The notes under the pieces were generated by a model. That model saw nothing but the letters and a program-made list of their open reading frames with translations, made no database searches and was not told the DNA's origin. 64,000 bases of DNA, from NCBI RefSeq assembly GCF_009765365.1, contig NZ_VTOM01000004.1, forward strand, positions 1 through 64,000, written 5' to 3'. Source of the stretch: Antarcticirhabdus aurantiaca (GTDB lineage: Bacteria; Pseudomonadota; Alphaproteobacteria; Rhizobiales; Rhizobiaceae). Below, piece after piece: positions 1 to 7,788 of this stretch. Made by a program: the position numbers and the translations under genes. How positions within the stretch are numbered: position 1 is the first letter of the stretch; every line of letters begins with the position of its first letter.

Positions 1-1
1 G

Positions 2-115
2 GGTCGTGAGCACATCATCGACGCCTGCTGCCAAGCCTGGAACGCCGCCACAGACGATCCCAGGCGCATTCGATCCCTCTGCCTCTATCCCTGGATAGAA
101 GAGGTCAATTCATAG
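2..115 (+). pseudogene. IS630-family transposase, C-terminal end (partial)
   Basis: The frame is open from the window edge to a TAG at 113-115 and encodes 37 residues, including ACCQAWNAA and RSLCLYPWI. This resembles the extreme C terminus of IS630-family (DDE, Tc1/mariner-like) transposases, which often end in an AWN...I.S....PW/Y block. The rest lies outside the window, so it cannot be judged intact or broken. Directly after the stop the same frame continues as phage-like coding sequence, so the element appears to have landed inside that gene. IS630 elements insert at TA, and a TA sits at 113-114. I could not define the terminal inverted repeat. Confidence 0.7.
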
Positions 116-193
116 GCTGGGCGGTATCAGACCTCGAAGAAGGTCTGGGAGGGCGAGGCCAAAAAGGCGGCGGCCGAGATCGACGCGAGCACG

Positions 194-1015
194 GTGACGT
201 CCAGCTTCGACACGTGGCAGCCAGGCGACGAGCCCGGCATCGGCGCCGATAACCGCACTCAGAACCTCATGATCACGCAGTTCCGCGAGATATTCGAGGA
301 GGAGTTCATCGAGGCCAACGGCAACACCGACATAGCGACGGAGCAGGCCCTTCGCATCCTGAAGCGCAACTGGGGCGTCTCCTCCGTCTCCGGATCGGCG
401 CAGCTCATGCAGTTTCCGCCCGAGGGCAAATACCCTCCCCTGGACGGCAGCCACGACTACCTTCGCGACGATGCCATGCAGATGGCCCGCGAGTTCCTTG
501 GCGAGGGCGTGGAGGTAGAGAACATCACCCTTGCCCCGGTCTTCGACGGCCAGAGGCGGAACCTCACGGCGGAGGATTGGCGAGCCGGACGGCGGCCCCG
601 CTACCAGGTGCTTGTCGATACGAAGGTCGACGGCATCCCGGTCTCCGAGATGGTCCCTGGCACCTGGGCCATCACGGACGAGCAGATCAGGAGCACGGCC
701 GAGGCTCGACGGGCGCAGATCCGCGAAGGGCTCGAAGCCAACGAGAGCATGGGCATCCGAGACTTCATGATGCAGGGCGAGGAGGTCCCCGAGCCTGTGG
801 TGCCTCGCGGCCTCGCCAACCCCGGACGTACGGGGCGATATGGCAATTACAGCGTTCCGCTGCCGGCGCCTCCGCCTTCGAACTTCACCGACCCCGCTAC
901 GCTCCTGCCCGGCGTCGGCAATGTCGGTCCGGTCGGAAGCTTCCTCGTCCCGAACAGCCGCGAGGGGATCGCCGCCCGCGTAAGCGAGCGTGGCCGAGCC
1001 CTACGCCGTAGGTGA
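194..1015 (+). CDS. Phage-like structural/hypothetical protein, 5'-truncated
   Basis: 273 codons from a GTG at 194, but the frame is open back to the transposase stop at 115 and the upstream residues (for example KKVWEGEAKKAAAEID) look like genuine protein. The original gene was therefore probably longer and lost its 5' end to the IS insertion. The product is hydrophilic with a Pro-rich segment near residues 215-235 and an Arg-rich tail (GRALRRR). There is no signal peptide or TM helix. The MITQFREIFEEEF and ILKRNWGVS stretches recall the C-terminal part of a large internal virion protein of podovirus-like phages, but this is a weak family-level impression. Likely non-functional as it stands. 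Confidence 0.5.
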   Translation: MTSSFDTWQPGDEPGIGADNRTQNLMITQFREIFEEEFIEANGNTDIATEQALRILKRNWGVSSVSGSAQLMQFPPEGKYPPLDGSHDYLRDDAMQMAREFLGEGVEVENITLAPVFDGQRRNLTAEDWRAGRRPRYQVLVDTKVDGIPVSEMVPGTWAITDEQIRSTAEARRAQIREGLEANESMGIRDFMMQGEEVPEPVVPRGLANPGRTGRYGNYSVPLPAPPPSNFTDPATLLPGVGNVGPVGSFLVPNSREGIAARVSERGRALRRR

Positions 1016-1045
1016 TGATGGTTGAGGTAAGTCGATCAATGGCCG

Positions 1046-1426
1046 CTACTGGCAGGTCTTCAAAGCATATGGATTTACAGCTTCCGGAGCGCCATTGACT
1101 GACAGCAAGGCAACGGCCTGGCCACCCTTCACGATGATAGGCGGAGTGGATGTGTACGGATTGAATGGGGAGTACTGCGAAAACTCACCGCCATGCTGCC
1201 CAAACTCGTTCCAAATGCTATCAGATGCGAATTCACTACCATGACTGCCAAACTCATTGAGGATGGAGTTTGAGGAAAACTCGGACGATATCTCGCCCAA
1301 GTACGTTCCATCACGGGCTATCACTGCAGCTCCACTTAGCAGCTCGCAGAGGCTTTGCGCTGATGCATTCAACGGCGCGGACGCAATGAAGGCGAGCGAT
1401 GCCAACATGAGTGCTTTTACGCGCAT
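1046..1426 (-). CDS. Secreted hypothetical protein with SxxNEFGxxGxEF repeats
   Basis: 126 residues. A clear Sec signal peptide (MRVKALMLASLAFIASAPLNASAQS, hydrophobic core then ASA-Q cleavage) precedes a short mature protein. The centre carries near-repeats: SNSILNEFGSHGSEF, SDSIWNEFGQHGGEF and SQYSPFNPY. Similar small exported proteins with SD/SxxNxYGxYGSxYS repeats are common in rhizobia and cyanobacteria and have no assigned function. Two cysteines (one early, one three residues from the end) could form a disulfide. It is transcribed opposite to the flanking phage remnant, which suggests a separate origin. Function unknown. Confidence 0.65.
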   Translation of the reverse strand: MRVKALMLASLAFIASAPLNASAQSLCELLSGAAVIARDGTYLGEISSEFSSNSILNEFGSHGSEFASDSIWNEFGQHGGEFSQYSPFNPYTSTPPIIVKGGQAVALLSVNGAPEAVNPYALKTCQ

Positions 1427-1469
1427 GATCCCCTCTCTTGAGGTTGAGGAGGGAACCAGACGTTCTGAC

Positions 1470-1667
1470 TGGCGGTCAACTGGCGCGATCGGCCGCCCAC
1501 CAAAAATTGCGTTGCCAGTGTTGGTGAGGCAGGCGCAGGAGCAAGCGTCGGTGCAGGCGAAGGTAGACTTTCACCGCAGGCGAACGATGGTGCAACGTCA
1601 GATCAAGGCGCAGCAGATGAGGCTTGCGCAAATGGGGGCATCTGCAGCAACCCGGCCACGACGATGA
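1470..1667 (+). pseudogene. Possible 3' gene fragment, phage/ICE origin
   Basis: Between the secreted-protein gene and the AT-rich block, one plus-strand frame reads GRPPKIALPVLVRQAQEQ... and then a basic, Gln-rich helix (VQRQIKAQQMRLAQ) to a TGA at 1665-1667. Composition and strand match the upstream phage remnant, while the 5' part of the same frame is antisense to the secreted-protein gene and so not credible. It may be the broken end of a phage gene. It has no start codon with a ribosome-binding site. Weak evidence. Confidence 0.25.
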
Positions 1668-1672
1668 ATAAG

Positions 1673-2545
1673 TCATGCATTCGCATGCCTTGATTTTATG
1701 AGGGGGAACTCGTTTCCATACATCTTAAGGAACTCCTCGGATACATTATCACCAAGGATCTTAGATTTTCCGAGGTATTCACTGCTAAAATCGTATATTT
1801 CTCTTATGAGGTTTTCGAGAACATATTCTCGCTTGCGCAGTGACTTCCTTGCCTCCGCTGGGATAATAGTTACGATTTCGCCCGTTGCCGGATCAACATG
1901 CGCAAATGGGTCTAATACCTCTTCCATCTCCCTGCGAAGCTTGCTGTAGTTGTCGAATGACAGGCTGAGTTCTGTCCACCAATCGGATATTTCGGTGGAT
2001 CGGTTGATTAGCTCCCATTTGTTTGCTGACATAAGCGGTAGAAAATCACTGATTTCAAAATGTACTCTTCGATGGCTCATCGATGCCGTAGGCCGAACAA
2101 GCATCCAAAGATCACCTATTGCTTCTCCCCTTTTATGAACCTCATCGAGGGGGCGCTCGATATGTGCTACGAGAGTTGAAAAATTGTTTGTTAGTGAGCT
2201 AAGCTTCTGCATCAATCTGAGTGCAGCAGTCTTTTCCTCTGACAGCCGGCGCTCGTCTTCTCGCTGCTTCGCCTCGGATGCTGAGGTAATTTCGCGGCGT
2301 CTTGCCTCTTTCGACCCTTGTCGAGCAATCACGTAAGCAATAACGCCACCAACCACTGCGCCCCCAAACCCCGAGATCAAAGTTGCCCAGTCAGTAGTGC
2401 TTAGTGCGATAGGTATTTTAAAAGCAGTCCAGCCTGGAAGATACGTGGAAAGCAGTGCATAACCAGACACAAATAAAGTGATGCTCATCACGGATATGAG
2501 CAAGCCTTTACCGAAACTCCAAAGCGGCTCTTTAGAATTATTCAT
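1673..2545 (-). CDS. Two-TM membrane protein with cytoplasmic coiled coil
   Basis: 290 residues. Two hydrophobic segments (about residues 12-34, LLISVMSITLFVSGYALL; about 55-72, ISGFGGAVVGGVIAYVIA) are followed by a charged coiled-coil region (about 75-115, ARRREI...EAKQREDERRLSEEK). A mostly helical C-terminal domain of about 170 residues has no recognisable motif. The topology, a short membrane anchor with a large cytosolic domain, is common in phage-defence effectors and in stray genomic-island proteins. Codons are much more A/T-rich than in the rest of the window, indicating recent acquisition. It lies 68 bp downstream of the HNH gene on the same strand and could be cotranscribed. No function assigned. 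Confidence 0.6.
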   Translation of the reverse strand: MNNSKEPLWSFGKGLLISVMSITLFVSGYALLSTYLPGWTAFKIPIALSTTDWATLISGFGGAVVGGVIAYVIARQGSKEARRREITSASEAKQREDERRLSEEKTAALRLMQKLSSLTNNFSTLVAHIERPLDEVHKRGEAIGDLWMLVRPTASMSHRRVHFEISDFLPLMSANKWELINRSTEISDWWTELSLSFDNYSKLRREMEEVLDPFAHVDPATGEIVTIIPAEARKSLRKREYVLENLIREIYDFSSEYLGKSKILGDNVSEEFLKMYGNEFPLIKSRHANA

Positions 2546-2613
2546 TGATCAAGAACATTTGTTCATTTGACCGCCAGATCGCTCCTGATTGGCATCGCCG
2601 AGGGGCCATGATG

Positions 2614-3345
2614 CTAGTCGTCATTCAGCATGCCGCAACTCAAGCAGCGCGCGCCATTCCATGGCCCTAAAGAGCCACAGCTTCCGCAGTAAAAGCTTGA
2701 ATGTGGCGTCTCATGTTTCGGCACGTATCCAGTGCCAAGAGGAGTGGTTACGATATGAATACCGTCGCCGAAGCGAACAGTAAGGTTCGGCGCGATTGCG
2801 AGTTCCGGAGGCTGCTCCAGATGTGTAATGAACTCGATTTTACCTGGATCGGTGCGCTTGTGCATCGCTCGCATTGCTTCGGGGTTTGCCTCACAGAACG
2901 CCATGAACAACGGCTTCAAAAGGCTGTAATCGAAGTTGGTCTCAGATGCTGCTGCACGCTCTAAATAGCTCAGAGCTTTTGCTATATCAGCATCTCGAAC
3001 CGTTGCGGCTGCGATTTTTCTGCACTTATCGGCTTTCTTGCTCGCCCGTTCGAGGCTGGCAAGATAGATCGGTGCGGGCTTGAACTTGCTGCCGCGTTTG
3101 GCGTTATTGCAATTGGCGCAGGATGGCAGCCAGTTCTCGTACGAATTCAATTTGAAGTCGGCAGGGAGACCTAAATCCTCAAGGTACGATTTTAGTTCTT
3201 CCGGTTTTTCTAATAAGTGCTCTGGAACGACGTGATCAATCTGCATTGTCTTCAGGTTGATAGGTCGATAGCAAAGGTAGCACCGACTTTCGTGGGCTGT
3301 GAATACAGCCCAGCGCTCCTCAAGAGAGAACGAATACTTTGACAT
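2614..3345 (-). CDS. HNH endonuclease with C-terminal zinc ribbon
   Basis: 243 residues. The N-terminal half has the HNH layout: a CYLC zinc knuckle (about residues 18-21), IDHVVPEHL with the Asp-His of the catalytic site, and CANCNNAKRG supplying the Asn and second knuckle. The C terminus carries CGSCGSLGPW and CLSCGM, a four-Cys zinc ribbon. HNH proteins of this size occur as restriction components, homing nucleases and island-borne defence nucleases, and nothing here distinguishes these. It sits upstream of the membrane/coiled-coil gene in the same AT-richer block, so the two may work together. No methylase or specificity subunit is nearby. Confidence 0.75.
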   Translation of the reverse strand: MSKYSFSLEERWAVFTAHESRCYLCYRPINLKTMQIDHVVPEHLLEKPEELKSYLEDLGLPADFKLNSYENWLPSCANCNNAKRGSKFKPAPIYLASLERASKKADKCRKIAAATVRDADIAKALSYLERAAASETNFDYSLLKPLFMAFCEANPEAMRAMHKRTDPGKIEFITHLEQPPELAIAPNLTVRFGDGIHIVTTPLGTGYVPKHETPHSSFYCGSCGSLGPWNGARCLSCGMLNDD

Positions 3346-3404
3346 TGTAGTCCATTTGGAGCTGTTTTGTGCGTTCTCGCGGCGATTATTAATCTAAAAG
3401 AGGA

Positions 3405-3614
3405 TTATCTTGGAAGATAGCCGTTCTCTTTCAGCCAAGCCGTGAGGATGCGCCGGATCGCTTCTGGACGGCCAGGGCCGTCAAGCTGGTCCTCGCAGTA
3501 GGCGTCCAGCGCCTGCTCTAGATGCGGATAAAGCCGCAATCCGACAGGACGGCCGATGCCCGTCTCCGGGCGCCCTCGGGATTTTCCGTTATCAGTAATT
3601 GACAGCTCCATCAT
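3405..3614 (-). CDS. Ribbon-helix-helix (CopG/Arc-type) small protein
   Basis: 69 residues from the ATG at 3614; a second ATG follows directly. The frame stays open further upstream, but that extension overlaps the divergent gene at 3702 and has unconvincing composition. The segment GRPVGLRLYPHLEQALDAY, a short Gly-Pro-rich turn and EAIRRILTAWLKENGYL match a beta-helix-helix (RHH) fold, as in CopG-like DNA-binding antitoxins or phage regulators. No toxin partner is adjacent. It is transcribed divergently from the small-gene operon at 3702-5364 and is a plausible local repressor of it. Confidence 0.6.
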   Translation of the reverse strand: MMELSITDNGKSRGRPETGIGRPVGLRLYPHLEQALDAYCEDQLDGPGRPEAIRRILTAWLKENGYLPR

Positions 3615-3701
3615 TTGACGATAACAGAAAAGCAGGCCGGTAGGAAGCGCCAACCTCCGCACCGGCCCTAACCGAAACGACGATCCTACGGAGATCCTCG
3701 A

Positions 3702-4001
3702 ATGGCTACCCACGCCAATAGCACCCGTGTGTCCGCACGCGAAGTGATGAAGCGCGCCTGGCGCAACTACCACCTCATGACCATCCCCGGCGCTGCCTTC
3801 TCGCGCCCCATGTTCGCCATGGCGCTTCGCAACGCCTGGTACTCTGCCAAGCTCGAAGCTCAGATCGTGGCTGAGCAGGCAGCAGCTCCCGAACTGACGC
3901 CGCTGGAGGCCGCCATCGATGCGGTGAAGTACCTACCCTTCCACATGAGCGCCGCTGCGGCCGAGGCCAGCATCCGCGCCCGCCATGCGGTTCAGGCTTG
4001 A
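3702..4001 (+). CDS. Small hypothetical protein (phage/ICE cargo operon, gene 1)
   Basis: 99 residues, ATG preceded by CGGAG at about 8-nt spacing. It is basic at the N terminus (SAREVMKRAWRNYH) and Ala-rich afterwards. REVMKRAWRNYHL followed by F..AMALRNAWYSAK resembles a recurrent family of small uncharacterised proteins in rhizobial phages, prophages and plasmids. There is no TM segment. It is the first of six closely packed plus-strand genes ending at 5364. Function unknown. Confidence 0.65.
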   Translation: MATHANSTRVSAREVMKRAWRNYHLMTIPGAAFSRPMFAMALRNAWYSAKLEAQIVAEQAAAPELTPLEAAIDAVKYLPFHMSAAAAEASIRARHAVQA

Positions 4002-4011
4002 GGGGGCGACG

Positions 4012-4425
4012 ATGAGCAACGCCGCCACCCGTTCCGTCTTCGTCTCGGCCAACTCGGCGCTCGCCGCGCTGATCGCCGATCCCGTCCTCGCCGCGATCCC
4101 AACGTGGATGCAGTTGAAGATCGAGGCGCACCGCGAGGCGACCGCAGCCCTCAACCGCGCCCGCCGCGAACTGGACGCCCTGGAAGACGCATCCAGCGTC
4201 ATTGATCGTGATAACCCGCCCTGGTGGCTCCTGGAGGCCGAGCAGGCGATCGACCACGCTTCCGATTGGGAGAAGGCTGCCCTCAAGGCGCTGCTGGCCG
4301 AGCGGCCCCGTAGCCTCAAGGATGCGCAGGATCGCGCCTGTTACCTCGTGTCGGCTCGCGTCTTCGGCGGCCAGGGCAGCATGATTGCGACGCTCCTTTC
4401 GTCCATGACCGGCGGGGAGGGCTGA
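4012..4425 (+). CDS. Small hypothetical protein (cargo operon, gene 2)
   Basis: 137 residues from the ATG at 4012, chosen because GAGGGGGCG lies just upstream; an earlier in-frame ATG at 3985 would overlap the previous gene and lacks a ribosome-binding site. The protein is mostly helical with Ala/Leu/Glu-rich stretches (AALNRARRELDALED). No catalytic or DNA-binding motif was recognised. It is 10 bp behind the preceding gene and 3 bp ahead of the next, so almost certainly cotranscribed. Function unknown. Confidence 0.6.
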   Translation: MSNAATRSVFVSANSALAALIADPVLAAIPTWMQLKIEAHREATAALNRARRELDALEDASSVIDRDNPPWWLLEAEQAIDHASDWEKAALKALLAERPRSLKDAQDRACYLVSARVFGGQGSMIATLLSSMTGGEG

Positions 4426-4428
4426 CCG

Positions 4429-4755
4429 ATGGCCGACTTTCCGACCCCCGAAGAGATTGCCGCTTCCAAGGAGTTCCACGACCTATTCCGCACCTGGCGC
4501 ATCGCGGATGCCGGCTTGCCGAACACCGTGCCCGGCGAGGAACAGCGCGCCTGGGAAGCCGACGACGCCAAGCGGTGCGACCTCGCCCGATCCGTCGTCA
4601 CCTTCCGCGCGCCGTACCTTTCCTGCCTGCGCGACAAACTGGACGTGCTGATCCGCTACGCGTCGACAGCCGGCGAGAACATGGACGCCGACGAACGCCT
4701 CTTGCTGGAGGGCCTGTGCGCCCTCCGCGCCGACATCGTGCACCTAGGAGGCTGA
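4429..4755 (+). CDS. Small hypothetical protein (cargo operon, gene 3)
   Basis: 108 residues, ATG 3 bp after the previous stop with GGGGAGGG as ribosome-binding site inside the end of that gene. Acidic and soluble, with two Cys-containing helices (AKRCDLARS, LSCLRDKLDVLI). No domain recognised. Its position inside the cargo operon is the only functional clue. Confidence 0.6.
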   Translation: MADFPTPEEIAASKEFHDLFRTWRIADAGLPNTVPGEEQRAWEADDAKRCDLARSVVTFRAPYLSCLRDKLDVLIRYASTAGENMDADERLLLEGLCALRADIVHLGG

Positions 4756-4757
4756 CC

Positions 4758-4976
4758 ATGGCGAACCACAAGCTCGACCTCGCCACCGTGCTCAGCAACG
4801 TCACCCGCCTTCTCGACCTCGCGAGCTGGATGTCCACCAGCAACATGACCCGAACGAGCACGTCTGACTTCGGCCCCGGCTACCACATGAAGGCGATCGA
4901 CGCCGAGCAGTTGGACGCCCTCCTGATCGTCATGCGTGACTATGCCGAGCACCAGCTTGAGGAGGCGGGCGAATGA
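4758..4976 (+). CDS. Small hypothetical protein (cargo operon, gene 4)
   Basis: 72 residues; the ATG at 4758 follows AGGAGG at ideal spacing and comes 2 bp after the previous stop. The frame is open further upstream, but that part is a shadow of the preceding gene. Sequence: LDLATVLSNVTRLLDLASW, then an acidic helix with EQLDALLIVMRDYAE. No known domain. The stop overlaps the next start as ATGA. Confidence 0.55.
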   Translation: MANHKLDLATVLSNVTRLLDLASWMSTSNMTRTSTSDFGPGYHMKAIDAEQLDALLIVMRDYAEHQLEEAGE

Positions 4977-5125
4977 TCCCGCCCGTCCCGTACTTCATCC
5001 GCCTCCCGCTGGCCTTCTCCTGCGTCTCCATGGCGATCCTGGTTCGCACGTCGGCAGGTATCGTCGCTGATGGCTTCCGCGCTCTCGGCGAGTGGTTTGT
5101 TCCCGAACTGCGAGGGCCGCGCTGA
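4973..5125 (+). CDS. Very small hydrophobic protein (cargo operon, gene 5)
   Basis: 50 residues, starting with an ATGA overlap with gene 4 and ending in a TGATG overlap with gene 6, which is good evidence that it is translated. It has a central hydrophobic stretch (RLPLAFSCVSMAILV) that could be a single TM helix, then an amphipathic C terminus (GFRALGEWFVPELR). Unknown function; typical of membrane micro-proteins in phage cargo. Confidence 0.5.
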   Translation: MIPPVPYFIRLPLAFSCVSMAILVRTSAGIVADGFRALGEWFVPELRGPR

Positions 5126-5364
5126 TGGGTGAGGTTATTTCCTACAGCCGCCCCCGTACGATACCGGACCGGCAGGCGAAGCGCGAGGCGCTGGCAGCCT
5201 TCCGGAAGCGCTTGGTCGAGAGGATCGAGTTCATGATCGAACTTGTGGACGAGATCGACGGCGATCCGGACTTCGAGCCCTCCCTCGGCTGGTCGAAGAC
5301 CATGGCGACCGGAGACACGAACGATTTGGAAGAGGATCGCCTTCCAACGGAGCGAACCCCATGA
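5125..5364 (+). CDS. Small acidic hypothetical protein (cargo operon, gene 6)
   Basis: 79 residues from the ATG at 5125, which shares a base with the previous TGA. The first half is basic-amphipathic (RQAKREALAAFRKRLVERIE); the second carries MIELVDEIDGDPDFEPSLGW. The DAxDGDPDxEPSLG signature is widespread in small uncharacterised proteins of rhizobial phages and genomic islands, often next to recombination or packaging genes. This is the last gene of the operon. The 217 bp that follow, up to the K+ channel gene, show no further gene or obvious attachment site. Confidence 0.65.
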   Translation: MGEVISYSRPRTIPDRQAKREALAAFRKRLVERIEFMIELVDEIDGDPDFEPSLGWSKTMATGDTNDLEEDRLPTERTP

Positions 5365-5581
5365 TGCACTTCCTTGAAGTGGGGCTGGAAGTGGGGTTGA
5401 CCTCTTCAGTTCCCCCGATGGCCCAGCATTTACATGGGTTTGATGCAAGAGGCAGCGTCCAGCTAGAGGCCGCCGATGGGGCGACCGGCGCGATACCCGC
5501 CGGGGCCTTGCCGCCCAGCCCGCCGCGCACGACCGGCCCTTCGGCGACGAAGCATTGCCTTCGCGGCGTGAATCTGGTCGC

Positions 5582-6676
5582 ATGCCGCAGGGAGAGGCGG
5601 CGTCGGGGGAGCGTTTCTTGCAGATCGTGTTCGCGCTGCTGCGGCGTTCCTACCTTGCAGTCGCCGAACTGACCTGGTCCGCCCTGGCCTTGATGGCGCT
5701 CGGCCACGCCCTTCTCTCGTGGGCGCTGATGAGCTGGGCCGGGGAGGAGAAGCTCGCCGGCGACGGCGTCAGCTTCCTCTACTATTATCTCGTCTCGGCC
5801 ACCACGACGGGCTACGGGGACTTGGCGCCCGTCACCCAGGCGGGCCGGCTCGTCGGCGTCCTTTTCGTTCTGCCGGGCGGCATCGCGCTCTTCACGGCCG
5901 TTCTCGGCAAGATGCTCACGGGGATCGGCCAGCTCTGGAGGCGGCGGATGATGGGACTGAACGACTACGGCGACCGGGCCGGCCACTTCGTCGTGCTCGG
6001 CTGGCACGACGACTTCACCCACCGCCTCGTCGAAATGCTCGCCAGCGAGCGCATGCCCGGCACGCCGCCGACCGTCCTCGTCGCCAAGGCGCTGGAGCGC
6101 AACCCGCTGCCCGAGCTGACCGACTTCGTGCGCACGGACCGGCTGGCGAGCCCGGAAGCGCTCGCGCGCAGCGGCGCGCGCCGGGCCCGGGCGCTGGTGG
6201 TGCGCGGGCAGAACGACGACGAAACACTCGCCGCCGCGCTGGTCGCCGCCCATTGCAACGAGACCACCCACATCGTCACCTACTTCCAGGACGAGCGCAC
6301 GGCCGCCATGCTGCGTCGGCAGGAGCCGCGCATCGAAGCGATCGCCTCCATGTCCTCGGAGCTCCTCGTGCGCGCGGCGCACGATCCGGGCGCCTCGGTC
6401 GTGGCCTCGCTCCTGTTCTCGCCCGCCCGGCGCGACACCGTGTTCTCGATGCGCGTTCCCGCCGACGCGCCTCCCCTGCGCTACGGCGACGTGCTGGCCG
6501 GCCTCAAGCGCGACCAGAAGGTGACCCTCGTCGGCCTGTCCGACGCGGGAGCGGTCGACCTGAACTGCGCGGACTCGGCCGCGGTAGGACCGGGCCGCGT
6601 CCTCTACTACATCGCCGACCACCGGCTCGATCCGGCCGAGATCGACTGGAGCCGGATGGCGCGGGCGGACGGCTGA
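5582..6676 (+). CDS. Two-TM potassium channel with RCK/TrkA-N domain
   Basis: 364 residues from the ATG at 5582; another ATG lies 27 bp upstream. TM1 (about residues 25-50), a pore loop containing TTTGYGDL, the K+ selectivity filter, and TM2 (LVGVLFVLPGGIALFTAVLG) form a 2TM pore. It is followed by a Rossmann-like RCK domain (HFVVLGWHDDFTHRLVEML) that normally gates the channel through nucleotide or ion binding. A second regulatory part extends to the C terminus (LVGLSDAG...). It acts in the inner membrane and probably tetramerises. Monocistronic by spacing. The family assignment is firm; ligand and gating are unknown. Confidence 0.9.
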   Translation: MPQGEAASGERFLQIVFALLRRSYLAVAELTWSALALMALGHALLSWALMSWAGEEKLAGDGVSFLYYYLVSATTTGYGDLAPVTQAGRLVGVLFVLPGGIALFTAVLGKMLTGIGQLWRRRMMGLNDYGDRAGHFVVLGWHDDFTHRLVEMLASERMPGTPPTVLVAKALERNPLPELTDFVRTDRLASPEALARSGARRARALVVRGQNDDETLAAALVAAHCNETTHIVTYFQDERTAAMLRRQEPRIEAIASMSSELLVRAAHDPGASVVASLLFSPARRDTVFSMRVPADAPPLRYGDVLAGLKRDQKVTLVGLSDAGAVDLNCADSAAVGPGRVLYYIADHRLDPAEIDWSRMARADG

Positions 6677-6926
6677 CCGAGACGCGGGCCCGCGTCACGA
6701 TCCAAAGCATTTCGGCGCGCGGTCGCGAATGATTATCTTGGCGTTACTTCGCCCCTCATTCATTTACCAATCCTCTGAAACGCCCTGCTCGTCAGCGTTC
6801 AGTCGTCACCAACGACATCCCGCGCCCTTGAACAGGCTTGAACCACCACGTCTTGCCTGATCATCGAGCTGGACGGCATTATCTGCTTCCCTCTCTCTGC
6901 GTGGTTGAAAGAAAAGGGACTGGACC

Positions 6927-7484
6927 ATGACGGAACTTGTTGTAGTGGCGTTCGACGACCCCGGCGAAGCCGATCGCGCCTTGACCGAGCTGACGCGCCT
7001 TCAGAAGGAATATCTCGTCGACCTGGAGGACGCGGTCGTCGCCATCCGCGACGAGGGCGGCAAGGTGCGGCTCAAGCAGAGCGTCGATCTCATCGGGGCC
7101 GGCGCGGCCTCGGGCGGCCTGTGGGGCGCCATGTGGGGCTCGGTGGTGGGCCTCCTCTTCCTCAACCCGCTCCTGGGCCTCGCCACCGGCGCAGCTCTCG
7201 GAGCGGGAGCCGGCGCCTTGTCGGGCAAGCTCGCGGATTTCGGCATCAACGACGACTTCATCCGCTCGCTCGGGGAAACGCTGCAGCCCAACTCGTCGGC
7301 CCTGTTCGTTCTCCTGCGCAAGGTTCAGCCGGACAAGGTGCTCAGCGAGGTGTCGCGCTTCAAAGGCAAGGTGATCCGCTCCTCGCTCTCCCCGGACCAG
7401 GAGAAGCGCCTGCAGGAGGCCCTGTCCGGCGCCAACGTCGCCATGCCGGGCTCGGCCGCGAGCGGGACGGCCGCGGCAGCTTGA
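6927..7484 (+). CDS. DUF1269 domain membrane protein
   Basis: 185 residues, ATG with AAAGGGA upstream. An N-terminal alpha/beta part (ELVVVAFDDPGEADRALTEL) is followed by a Gly/Ala-rich hydrophobic block (about residues 55-110, GAASGGLWGAMWGSVVGLLF and LGLATGAALGAGAGALSG) and a soluble C-terminal half. This is the DUF1269 layout: small inner-membrane-associated proteins, often stress-induced, with no proven activity. The 250 bp upstream should hold the promoter; I saw no convincing consensus. A strong hairpin follows the stop. Confidence 0.85.
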   Translation: MTELVVVAFDDPGEADRALTELTRLQKEYLVDLEDAVVAIRDEGGKVRLKQSVDLIGAGAASGGLWGAMWGSVVGLLFLNPLLGLATGAALGAGAGALSGKLADFGINDDFIRSLGETLQPNSSALFVLLRKVQPDKVLSEVSRFKGKVIRSSLSPDQEKRLQEALSGANVAMPGSAASGTAAAA

Positions 7485-7494
7485 GGCTCGCGAG

Positions 7495-7517
7495 GGGGCG
7501 GCAGAACCTGCCGCCCT
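7495..7517 (+). terminator. Stem-loop terminator after the DUF1269 gene
   Basis: GGGGCGGCAG - AAC - CTGCCGCCCT forms a stem of about 9-10 bp with a 3-nt loop, 10 bp after the stop codon. No T-run follows, as is usual for GC-rich alphaproteobacteria. Confidence 0.6.
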
Positions 7518-7681
7518 CGATCGACGAGGTGCCTTTTGGTCGGCAGCGACGCGAGAGACCTCGTCCCGTCGTTTCGGCCGATGTCACCGCGCTTCGGTAA
7601 AATCTCGATGCCGGCTTACTATTATCCACGCGCCGCTCTCGTCCGCCGCCGACTGCCATGAGGAGACGATGGAGCGCACCT

Positions 7682-7727
7682 GTTGATCAAGACGTCATAA
7701 GACGTCATCGTGCTGCCGTTGATCAAC
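7682..7727. promoter_or_regulatory. Repeat-rich candidate operator upstream of the catabolic island
   Basis: GTTGATCAA occurs at 7682-7690 and again at 7718-7726, each containing the palindrome TTGATCAA, exactly 36 bp apart. Between them AAGACGTCAT is tandemly duplicated at 7689-7698 and 7699-7708, each copy containing the palindrome GACGTC. This symmetric arrangement lies about 160 bp ahead of the dehydrogenase gene and looks like a multi-site regulator target. The regulator is unknown; the GntR genes at 9018 and 21410 are candidates. Confidence 0.4.
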
Positions 7728-7788
7728 GGCAAGGCCGCCGCTGCGCGTCAAAGCGAAGCGCGGCCCGTCCACACCATCGGAGTTCTCC

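Noticed and set aside
5365-5581. Attachment site at the right edge of the mobile margin
   Set aside because: No tRNA end, integrase gene or matching direct repeat was found; only a short imperfect GAAGTGGGG duplication is present near 5376-5398.
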